Of a DNA stretch of 49,060 bases, positions 1 to 6,480 are shown one piece after another. Position 1 is the first letter of the stretch. Every line of letters begins with the position of its first letter. Source of the DNA: a virus. A program made the position numbers and the translations under genes. The notes below the pieces were generated by a model, which saw only the letters and a program-made list of their open reading frames with translations, searched no databases and was not told the DNA's origin. Location of the stretch: positions 1 through 49,060 of IMG/VR virus record IMGVR_UViG_3300030116_006198, one strand, 5' to 3'.

Positions 1-711
1 ACAAAAATAGGAACTCCTGTTGTTAATATGCCTGGTTGTGTCAAAGCACACAAAGAAAATGCTAAAAATCCAGCAAATAGAAATAAAATGCTGGTAGATA
101 ACGATCCTGAAGGAAACGTTGTCTTATGTGATAATGGAATGCCTTATTATAATCCACCTGACTATGATTATAGAGATTTAACTTGGAGAACTATCTACGG
201 AGAAGCACCAGTAGCACAAGGTATAGACACAGGTGATCCACCTCCTCCACCAGACACTCCTAGCACTCCAGGTGCTCCTACAACACCCATAAAATCAAAA
301 GAGGATGTTCCATGCCCTCCACCCAATGCAAGACGTGAGGGAGATTTAAATCAAGCAGGTACAGAAAAAGTAACAGGATATGAATTACAAAGAGATCCTA
401 ATAACTATGAACAATTTATTTGTGTAACCTTATGGGAAGATATTTCATTTGCAGAAAGATATTTACCCTCTGTTAATGTCGTAACAACTACGGCTGGGAT
501 TGCTGCTGTGGCGACAACATCCGCCCTACTTGCCAAACCCCTAGCAGATTTGCTCCTGAAGGTGATAAAACCTGTCGTGAAGAAAGCTCTTGCGAAGGTT
601 CAGAAGATGCTTGGGAAGAAGGAGAAGATTCTGTCTCTTCAAGAGAGGAAGTTGAAGCAGAAGGAGGCGAATGCTGCTGTAAAGGCTGCTCGTCTCCTGA
701 AGGGAAGTTAA
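1..711 (+). CDS. Cyanophage virion structural protein, 5'-truncated
   Basis: The reading frame is open from base 1, so the true start lies outside the window; the first in-window ATG at 28 follows nine in-frame codons. The N-terminal part has a motif I recognise from conserved cyanophage structural proteins (GTPVVNMPGCV, then CDNGMPYYNPPDYDYRDLTW). It is followed by a proline-rich linker at about residues 70-95 and a hydrophobic, then lysine-rich C-terminus (VKKALAKVQKMLGKK). No enzymatic motif is visible, and the exact place in the virion is unknown. Its last 224 bases overlap the 3' end of the convergent minus-strand gene. The family resemblance is from memory and no function is established. 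Confidence 0.6.
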   Translation, partial: TKIGTPVVNMPGCVKAHKENAKNPANRNKMLVDNDPEGNVVLCDNGMPYYNPPDYDYRDLTWRTIYGEAPVAQGIDTGDPPPPPDTPSTPGAPTTPIKSKEDVPCPPPNARREGDLNQAGTEKVTGYELQRDPNNYEQFICVTLWEDISFAERYLPSVNVVTTTAGIAAVATTSALLAKPLADLLLKVIKPVVKKALAKVQKMLGKKEKILSLQERKLKQKEANAAVKAARLLKGS

Positions 712-1648
712 GTTGAGGTAAATCGTGTGAATGAGGTAATATCTTACCAGGTGGTGTAACAACTACCACATCTGCACATACACTATGATAAGGTGATTTA
801 GGATGGAACATAATTCCAGCCTTCATCAATTCGCCACAATTTTTAAGACGAGCTATTTCAAAGTCTAACCGCTTATTAGCAGTCAATTGTTTTTGTTGCT
901 CTATTTGAGTAGTTGCAGCCTCTTTACACAATTTCTGTAATTTCTTATCAAGTGGTATTGATAGAGTAGCAGATAATCCAATATTAAAGTTGTTATTAGC
1001 AACCATATCAGTTCTTACTGGTTTATCCCATATCTTTTTACCAGGATTATCTGGTATACCATCAGGGCCATCTACCTCTATCTCATACGGCATATCAGCA
1101 CCATCAGGATAATAACGAATAGGATTTCCATCATCGTCTAATATGATACTTCCATCAGGATTTTGTTTAACGCTATTATCATACCAATCCTCTTCAATAG
1201 GTATCTTATTTCCATCATCATCTAACAAATAATCACCCATTGTACCATCAGCATTATTCGGACCTCTCTTCCATCCATCATACCAAGGATAATTCTTTAC
1301 AGTGATAGTCTGGGTAGTTATCTTTCCAGTAAAATCCGTATTATCATACTGTGGTTCTAGGTAATGTCTCTCAAATGGATCTTTCCATGAGTTACTATAC
1401 TGAATATATGGTGTCGCATTAAAAGTCGAACCTTGACAAGATATCTGATTACCGTAAGTGTTAGTTACATATGGACCTTGTAAAACCTGAATAGCTTGGT
1501 TCGTTACTGAGCCAGAACTATTGGCTATAGGATTAGCAGTTGCTGATACTCCACCAACATTCTCTGCTAATGCAACGGTGGGATTAACTAAACTTAGTAG
1601 TGAAGCCCCTATTGCGTAAAGGTGCTTGTTGTGTCTGTGACGCTTTTT
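488..1648 (-). CDS. Secreted-type cyanophage structural protein without a clear start codon
   Basis: The conserved core reads GGVSATANPIANSSGSV, then TNQAIQVLQGPYVTNTYGN, a motif I recognise from cyanophage structural proteins. Before it lies a good signal peptide (KKRHRHNKH, then a hydrophobic run ending VALA/EN). Two acidic repeats LLDDDGN and ILDDDGN and a VDGPDGIPDNPG stretch resemble calcium-binding loops. The C-terminal 75 or so residues are Ser/Gln/Pro-rich and lie antisense to the end of the plus-strand gene. No ATG, GTG or TTG occurs just upstream of the signal peptide. The only in-frame ATG is at 1924, deep inside the upstream gene in another frame. The given 5' end (the KKR codons) is therefore approximate. 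Confidence 0.6.
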   Translation of the reverse strand, partial: KKRHRHNKHLYAIGASLLSLVNPTVALAENVGGVSATANPIANSSGSVTNQAIQVLQGPYVTNTYGNQISCQGSTFNATPYIQYSNSWKDPFERHYLEPQYDNTDFTGKITTQTITVKNYPWYDGWKRGPNNADGTMGDYLLDDDGNKIPIEEDWYDNSVKQNPDGSIILDDDGNPIRYYPDGADMPYEIEVDGPDGIPDNPGKKIWDKPVRTDMVANNNFNIGLSATLSIPLDKKLQKLCKEAATTQIEQQKQLTANKRLDFEIARLKNCGELMKAGIMFHPKSPYHSVCADVVVVTPPGKILPHSHDLPQLNFPSGDEQPLQQHSPPSASTSSLEETESSPSSQASSEPSQELSSRQVLSPSGANLLGVWQVGRMLSPQQQSQP

Positions 1649-2082
1649 ATAGTTGTTACTCTCTGTATTATTGTTTGATTTGTCATCCCTGGCCCAGAAT
1701 AGCTTTGAGTAAATTGAAATGCTCCTCCAGGATTTGATATGGTGAAACTTCCTGCACTGTCCATATCCAAAGAGTCGAACGTACTCGTCAATACGCCCGT
1801 TGCTCCGTCGCTGCTTCCGTTTGTTCCTGTTTGTGGTGTTATTGACACCGTGGAATTGTTGACGTTGGGATTCAACGGTTGTCCGTCGTTTTCGATCCCA
1901 TGGCCAGTCACTGTGTATTCCCATCCTGTCCTATAATCAATGGAATTTATGGTTTCCGTTACTGTAGATTCAGTTTCGGTATGGCTCGTCATAGAGCCTT
2001 GCTGAAAATTGGGGACCACTGGCACTGCTCTCGCTGCACCAGTACTACCTAACAATACTAATATAGTTATAAGCCTTTTCAT
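1609..2082 (-). CDS. Small secreted structural protein
   Basis: A 157-residue protein with an N-terminal signal peptide (MKRLITILVLLGSTGAARA) and a Thr/Ser/Gly-rich, beta-strand-like mature part (PQTGTNGSSDGATGVLTS, ISNPGGAFQFTQSYSGPG). It sits directly downstream of a similar secreted protein that ends at 2091 and shares the 'FSFSQAYTQ/FQFTQSYS' style motif, so the two may be paralogues. Its stop codon lies inside the signal-peptide region of the next gene, in the -1 frame, so a ribosomal frameshift could fuse the two. Function unknown; it belongs to the structural cluster at the left of the window. Confidence 0.6.
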   Translation of the reverse strand: MKRLITILVLLGSTGAARAVPVVPNFQQGSMTSHTETESTVTETINSIDYRTGWEYTVTGHGIENDGQPLNPNVNNSTVSITPQTGTNGSSDGATGVLTSTFDSLDMDSAGSFTISNPGGAFQFTQSYSGPGMTNQTIIQRVTTIKSVTDTTSTFTQ

Positions 2083-2090
2083 GACCTATT

Positions 2091-2585
2091 TTATCTTACT
2101 GTAACCTCGGTTACGAACTGAGTTGTAGCTGAAGTATTAGCTCCACCAGGTGCCACAGCACTAAAAGCGTGTGAACTAGATGTTTGACCAGCTAAATTAC
2201 CAACTGTTCCTCCTGCCGTACTGACAACATTACCAAAATTAGCAGTCTCGCCAACTGTTACAGCACTTGTAGGAACTGCATCGGCTTGAGTGTAGGCTTG
2301 GCTAAAGCTGAAAGTTGCACCTGGAACATCCTGAGTTGCTGAAATTGTACCAGGAGCATATACACCTGATGTTATGGTTCCAGCAGAAATAGTATTAGCA
2401 GTAGTACCATCAGTGGTATCGACACCACTACCAGAAATCGAGAAAGATGACCCAATTCTCTCAGCCGAAGTATGGGCTCCTCCTACGCTCAATTGCACAC
2501 TAGATGCATATCGAGTTGTAATATCGGCTCTCGCTGTAAGCGGAGCACTCATCAATAACATTATTAAAGGAATAAACCTTTTCAT
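2091..2585 (-). CDS. Small secreted structural protein
   Basis: 164 residues beginning with a clear signal peptide (MKRFIPLIMLLMSAPLTARA, cleavage before DITTRYASS). The mature part is rich in Ser, Thr, Ala and Gly with no aromatic core motif, consistent with a beta-rich fibre or decoration protein. It is followed by the related 157-residue gene after eight bases. Secretion-type leaders on several consecutive phage structural genes suggest that the products are membrane-associated or exported. Function is not established. Confidence 0.6.
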   Translation of the reverse strand: MKRFIPLIMLLMSAPLTARADITTRYASSVQLSVGGAHTSAERIGSSFSISGSGVDTTDGTTANTISAGTITSGVYAPGTISATQDVPGATFSFSQAYTQADAVPTSAVTVGETANFGNVVSTAGGTVGNLAGQTSSSHAFSAVAPGGANTSATTQFVTEVTVR

Positions 2586-2630
2586 TAGAATTAGTGCTTT
2601 AAGCCTCTCTATTTAGGCATTTTTACTTTG

Positions 2631-3497
2631 TCATTTCTGATACAATCTACCACCTATATCATTGTAGACATCAGATAGTTTTGTACGCACTGGTGGTTCA
2701 AAGTCATATGTAAAATATTGACGACCTCTTCTAGGCACTTGAGTCTGCCATCCCTGACTATTAATCCACCCACTCTCACTAGATGTAGTGTATTTGTCCA
2801 CTTCATCCTCATTTCCATCCCATAACCAATCAGTACAAGCATCAACAGTAAATATAGGAACCATACAATTCCATGCTGCCATTCTAAGGTAAGCATCATG
2901 CCATTTCTCAAATACTAACCATGATGGATTACTTGGATCGGTTTTCCCACCATTAGTTGCATGTAATATTACATCAAGAATTCCTAGTTCTTTGTATAGT
3001 GTAGTAATAGGTTTAGTAGATGCCTCTGCATATCCCCACATATCATTACATATCAATCCAGCACCAAGACATTGTTTCTCATCATCTTTAACAAGATCAA
3101 TAATAGTAAATGAATCTACTTGTGGATCTCTGCCAAGAGCAGTTTCCATATCAACGCAAAGAGTCTTGTATGTAGCACCTCTTAGTATACCATCAGAATC
3201 ATAATGTCTGATTTCATTTCTATTGATTATACCTTTCTCTTCTGGTTCTACAAAATTGGTTCCTAAGTGTAAATATATTCCTGCTGCTTTTTGAGCATCT
3301 TCAATCTCTTTTAATCCATCTTTAATTTCATCTATATGGGTAATCCACTCACGATCCCATCCTGATAAAGCAGCTTCTGGTGTTAAAAGATGATCTACTT
3401 TGTTTTCTTTTGCCCAATCAATTGCTTTTAAAATTTCTTTTTTGTTAGCTTGTATGTTAGTTCCTACAGGAATTTGAGCACCACCAAATCTAATCAT
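2631..3497 (-). CDS. Carbon-nitrogen hydrolase (nitrilase superfamily)
   Basis: 288 residues with the complete nitrilase-superfamily catalytic triad: Glu41 in LLTPEAALSGW, Lys111 in GATYKTLCV and Cys150 in GAGLICNDMWG. Members hydrolyse nitriles, amides or N-carbamoyl compounds through a Cys-thioester intermediate. The length is normal for a single-domain member (260-300). The stop of the upstream oxygenase overlaps its start by eight bases, so the two are co-transcribed with the talC group. The substrate cannot be told from sequence; an amidase in nitrogen scavenging is one possibility. The fold and catalytic residues are solid; the role is inference. Confidence 0.85.
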   Translation of the reverse strand: MIRFGGAQIPVGTNIQANKKEILKAIDWAKENKVDHLLTPEAALSGWDREWITHIDEIKDGLKEIEDAQKAAGIYLHLGTNFVEPEEKGIINRNEIRHYDSDGILRGATYKTLCVDMETALGRDPQVDSFTIIDLVKDDEKQCLGAGLICNDMWGYAEASTKPITTLYKELGILDVILHATNGGKTDPSNPSWLVFEKWHDAYLRMAAWNCMVPIFTVDACTDWLWDGNEDEVDKYTTSSESGWINSQGWQTQVPRRGRQYFTYDFEPPVRTKLSDVYNDIGGRLYQK

Positions 3498-3987
3498 AAC
3501 CGTAATAATTAAAATTAATAACTTGTCTGTAAGAGTCGGAAGATGTAGTACCGCTATGCTGAGTATCTCTAGGAAAAATTACTATGCGATTAGCAACACT
3601 TTTCACCTTATAACCATCCTCAAAGTATGTATAACCGTTGCAACTATTGATATAATAGACAGCAGTATAATCACCGAAACTTCCATCACGATGTAATCTT
3701 TGTTCTATAATATTTACATTCTTAGGTGAGAAATTTGCTTTAATTCTAACCCAAGATTGTACTTTTAATCTAGGTGCAAAAAAATCAGCAATCTCTGGAG
3801 TGAGACAAATATCATTATGAAATTTACCTTCTGCCCATATAGGACTCACCATTTGGTATTTGTTAGGATCTAATCGATCATCTACATTAACTACATGATC
3901 ATTATAAAACCAAGGAATAACATTTTGAAGTAAGAATACTACTCTTTCATGATCTTTCTTGGGTAGAAAATTATCAACTACCTTCAT
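3490..3987 (-). CDS. 2OG-Fe(II) oxygenase-like protein
   Basis: 165 residues with the iron- and 2-oxoglutarate-binding pattern of prolyl-hydroxylase-type oxygenases: His99-x-Asp101 in RLHRDGSFG, His144 in DTQHSGTT and Arg154 in YRQVINFNYYGYD. Such enzymes hydroxylate proteins, nucleic acids or small molecules. The segment NGYTYFEDGYKVKSVANR closely matches one in the oxygenase at 46749-47234, so the two are paralogues. It overlaps the nitrilase gene downstream. Substrate unknown. Confidence 0.75.
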   Translation of the reverse strand: MKVVDNFLPKKDHERVVFLLQNVIPWFYNDHVVNVDDRLDPNKYQMVSPIWAEGKFHNDICLTPEIADFFAPRLKVQSWVRIKANFSPKNVNIIEQRLHRDGSFGDYTAVYYINSCNGYTYFEDGYKVKSVANRIVIFPRDTQHSGTTSSDSYRQVINFNYYGYD

Positions 3988-4165
3988 TATTATTTGTTCT
4001 ATACATCCTTTCCATCACTTCATCTAATTCAGACTTGTGAAAGATAGGTTCGTCAGCACCTACAATACCATTTTGTAATGGCCAAACAAATCCATCTGCT
4101 GTGATGGTAAAATAATCCTCAGGATGTTCTTCAACATCTATACGAGGATGATCGTCTCTAGACAT
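3974..4165 (-). CDS. Small conserved hypothetical protein
   Basis: 63 residues if started at the ATG at 4165 (MSRDDHPRID); a longer version starting at 4195 would overlap talC further. It is acidic, with the motif EHPEDYFTITADGFVWPLQNG. It overlaps the 3' end of talC by eight bases and the oxygenase start by 14, indicating translational coupling. No domain recognised. The shorter start is my choice because it minimises overlap. Confidence 0.5.
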   Translation of the reverse strand: MSRDDHPRIDVEEHPEDYFTITADGFVWPLQNGIVGADEPIFHKSELDEVMERMYRTNNNEGS

Positions 4166-4811
4166 TTTTCTGTACCGATTTCCAGTCTTCATCAAACAAC
4201 TGTAATCCTTTATCAGTTAGTACATGATTATACATCTTATCAAATACTGCAGGTGGCATTGTAACCACATGAGCACCATTAGCAAATGATTGAGATACGC
4301 TATTTACATATCTAATCGAAGCAGAAAGGATTTCTGTGCATTTTACATTTTGAATATTATATATGTGAGATATTCTTTTGATTAAGTCTAATCCAGCAAT
4401 TGAATTATCATCAAGTCTACCAACGAAAGGAGATACATATCTTGCTCCTGCTTTTGCTGCTAATATTGCTTGTGCTTCATCAAATATTAATGTGACATTG
4501 ACCGCTATTAATTGTCTAGATAACTCTTTACATACAGCAAGACCATCAGGTGTACAAGGAACTTTGATAGTTGCTTGCTTACCAAATTTTTTAGAAAGTC
4601 TCAGACCCTCTTCCCACATTTCTTTTCTACTACCAACGACCTCCATACTAATATCTTCTATCCCCAAGTCTATGAGTTCTTGATACACATCTTCTGGATT
4701 ACGACCACTCTTCATAATAAGAGTTGGATTTGTAGTTATACCATCAATAAGTCCAGTAGCGTAATACTTAGTAATTGTTGCTGTATCAGCAGTATCTAAA
4801 AAGATTTTCAT
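4158..4811 (-). CDS. talC: Transaldolase (TalC/fructose-6-phosphate aldolase type)
   Basis: 217 residues, the size of the short TalC/FSA class. The N-terminus (MKIFLDTADTATI) and the LIDGITTNPTLI loop are diagnostic, and the Schiff-base lysine is Lys83 in ATIKVPCTPDG. It transfers dihydroxyacetone units in the pentose phosphate pathway. In cyanophages TalC is one of the commonest auxiliary metabolic genes; with other phage genes it pushes host carbon flux to NADPH and ribose-5-phosphate for nucleotide synthesis. It overlaps the upstream membrane protein gene by four bases (ATGA-type junction), so they are in one operon. Confidence 0.95.
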   Translation of the reverse strand: MKIFLDTADTATITKYYATGLIDGITTNPTLIMKSGRNPEDVYQELIDLGIEDISMEVVGSRKEMWEEGLRLSKKFGKQATIKVPCTPDGLAVCKELSRQLIAVNVTLIFDEAQAILAAKAGARYVSPFVGRLDDNSIAGLDLIKRISHIYNIQNVKCTEILSASIRYVNSVSQSFANGAHVVTMPPAVFDKMYNHVLTDKGLQLFDEDWKSVQKNV

Positions 4812-5080
4812 GCGTGTAACCCCATAGCGATTTTTATAAATTGGAACTGAGGATCAAACCCCATAATAATTTTACTAATTCCTATTGATAATAGGAATGA
4901 AAAACAAATTACTACATCCCACATTTTGTTCTTTATATAGAACGGTAAGGCAAGTAGTTCAAAGACTACATTAAGCATAGCACCAAAAAGAGTGCTTACA
5001 TGCAATGTAACAAAATATCCTAATATTATACCATATGTCCCTATCATTCTAGCGACAACAATTAGTCTATCTGTCTTCAT
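4808..5080 (-). CDS. Small membrane protein conserved in cyanophages
   Basis: 90 residues with three likely membrane segments (IGTYGIILGYFVTLHV, ALLNVV-type region FGAMLNVVFELLALPFYI, and VVICFSFLLSIGISKIIM). No catalytic motif. Its start overlaps the upstream 65-residue gene and its end overlaps talC, so it is transcribed with the talC operon. I recall similar small membrane proteins beside talC or photosynthesis genes in other cyanomyoviruses. The function is unknown. Confidence 0.65.
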   Translation of the reverse strand: MKTDRLIVVARMIGTYGIILGYFVTLHVSTLFGAMLNVVFELLALPFYIKNKMWDVVICFSFLLSIGISKIIMGFDPQFQFIKIAMGLHA

Positions 5081-5264
5081 CTACTAATATTTCTGTATAT
5101 ACGATTTCATCTTCATCTAGTGTTGTTCTAACAAAATTCAACACATTCATAAATTCTGTGAAAGTTTCACTTTCAAGTATCCTTCTATCTCCCTTACTAG
5201 AGACGCAACATACTCTACGAGAGCATACATCTACAACAACTTTTTCAACGAATTCTTCGGTCAT
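5067..5264 (-). CDS. Small acidic hypothetical protein
   Basis: 65 residues, acidic, with a cysteine-containing strand (VVDVCSRRVCCVSS). First gene of the talC operon, preceded by about 225 bases without a gene that contain two strong hairpins. No family recognised. Its start (ATG at 5264) is the only one in frame; coupling to the membrane protein gene by a 14-base overlap supports that it is real. Confidence 0.55.
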   Translation of the reverse strand: MTEEFVEKVVVDVCSRRVCCVSSKGDRRILESETFTEFMNVLNFVRTTLDEDEIVYTEILVDEDR

Positions 5265-5314
5265 AATAAATCACATGATAAAAAGGAGGGAGGTTGGATT
5301 CCTGTATACCAACA

Positions 5315-5390
5315 AATAACGGGCATTACTACAGAAGTAAAATCGTTATTGCCTGAGACCCGATTGGTTGATCGGTTCTACCTCTCGGCA
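5315..5390 (-). ncRNA. Structured non-coding leader, two adjacent hairpins
   Basis: The 224-base gap between 5264 and 5489 holds two back-to-back imperfect hairpins. One spans 5350-5390: stems TGCC/GGCA, GAGA/TCTC and CCGAT/ATCGG around a six-base loop, with an asymmetric internal loop. The other spans 5315-5350: AATAACG/CGTTATT enclosing TTACT/AGTAA. Both would form in the transcript entering the talC operon. It could be a leader regulating that operon, an RNA processing site or a small RNA; it does not fold as a tRNA. The strand is assigned from the downstream gene. Confidence 0.4.
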
Positions 5391-5488
5391 GCAGCACCAC
5401 CTGTGTCTCATCACCTTAACCAGCAGTTGCCAGTAAGTTTATTCAGTCACTCCCATGTTGCGTCCAACAAATATATTATAATACTATT

Positions 5489-5794
5489 TTATGAAACTGT
5501 CAACACCCTATCTGTAGGTAAGAGTGAATTACCTGTAGCTCCTGTCAATTTAGTTCCAGATATAGTAAATGTCTGACCACCTATTTTTATTTTTAAAGTT
5601 CCTTGTACCTCTAACGATCCTTCTACAATTACATCACCAGTTATGGTAGCTTTACCAGATACATTTAGATTACCATCAACATTGAGATCACCCTCAAATT
5701 TTGTATCAGAAAGAAAACTAGTCTCATCAGGAAATTCAACTGAACCACCTAGTACAGTTTTTTCTGTGCCATCTTTGGATTTAGTATATCCCAT
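5489..5794 (-). CDS. Beta-helix spike or baseplate protein
   Basis: 101 residues dominated by short repeats of the type found in triple-stranded beta-helices: FEGDLNVDGNLNVSG, KATITGDVIVEGSLEVQG, then TLKIKIGGQTFTISG. It lies two bases downstream of another beta-helix-like gene and of gp5. It probably forms part of the cell-puncturing needle or its tip. No enzyme motif is present. Assignment is by repeat pattern and position. Confidence 0.55.
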   Translation of the reverse strand: MGYTKSKDGTEKTVLGGSVEFPDETSFLSDTKFEGDLNVDGNLNVSGKATITGDVIVEGSLEVQGTLKIKIGGQTFTISGTKLTGATGNSLLPTDRVLTVS

Positions 5795-5796
5795 AA

Positions 5797-6480
5797 TTAA
5801 CTAAACAATCCTCCTAATTCTTTAGAAATTTTTCCACCTGCAGCACCACCAAGTCCAGTACTGGATAATACAGAATCAGCAAGATATCCACCAAATCCAC
5901 CAGTAGCAGCAGATGCAAATGCAGCTTCACCTGTAGCTAATATAGTCTTTGAGGCATCAGCACCAAACGCTGCTTGAAGAACATTGTTAGGAACATAAGA
6001 ACCTGCAAACATATTAAGACCAAAAGATTTATGAATTAAGTTACCTCTTTTTCCTGATGCAGAACAAGTATTTCCTTTTAAATGAACCCTACCAGATCCT
6101 GCAGTAATATTAACATTTCTTCCTCCGTTTAAATCAAGGTCTTGAGTTGCTTTAACCATAACATTTTTACCTGAGCAACTTAATAAGCCATTATCAGCAT
6201 TAACAGTAACATTACCAGCAGCAGCACTTACTCTAATATCAATTTTGCCAGGTGAATTCTTATCACCAGCTCTAATTTCTAATGTTCTGTCAGCATAAAT
6301 TCTAGACAACCCACCTTGAGTATGATCGATTAAAAATACATCATCATTATCATTTGTAGCATATATTTTAAAAACTTCTGCACCAGAAGCACCAACTTGA
6401 GGATGTCCACTATCAATCCTGAAATGTGGACCTCTACAGTCAATGACTCTTCTAGCGTAATTTTTCTTTTGTTCAGACAT
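5797..6480 (-). CDS. Beta-helix baseplate spike protein
   Basis: 227 residues. The middle (about 60-140) shows the Val/Gly octapeptide-like periodicity of the T4 gp5 C-terminal needle (GNVTVNADNGLLSCSG, NVMVKATQDLDLNGG, RNVNITAGSGRVHLKG). The C-terminus is Ala/Gly-rich. It directly abuts the gp5-like gene, whose own product lacks these repeats, so the needle seems to be encoded as a separate polypeptide. Co-transcribed with the baseplate hub genes. Confidence 0.6.
   Translation of the reverse strand: MSEQKKNYARRVIDCRGPHFRIDSGHPQVGASGAEVFKIYATNDNDDVFLIDHTQGGLSRIYADRTLEIRAGDKNSPGKIDIRVSAAAGNVTVNADNGLLSCSGKNVMVKATQDLDLNGGRNVNITAGSGRVHLKGNTCSASGKRGNLIHKSFGLNMFAGSYVPNNVLQAAFGADASKTILATGEAAFASAATGGFGGYLADSVLSSTGLGGAAGGKISKELGGLFS

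Noticed and set aside
1739-1936. Plus-strand open frame opposite the secreted protein genes
   Set aside because: Composition and position match a shadow of the minus-strand gene; no ribosome site.
2585-2631. Weak hairpin GCCT/AGGC between the secreted protein and nitrilase genes
   Set aside because: Only four pairs and no proper T-run; not called as a terminator.
5264-5489. Possible tRNA in the structured gap
   Set aside because: No CCA-end acceptor stem, no GGTTCGAATCC-type T-arm and the hairpins do not make a cloverleaf.
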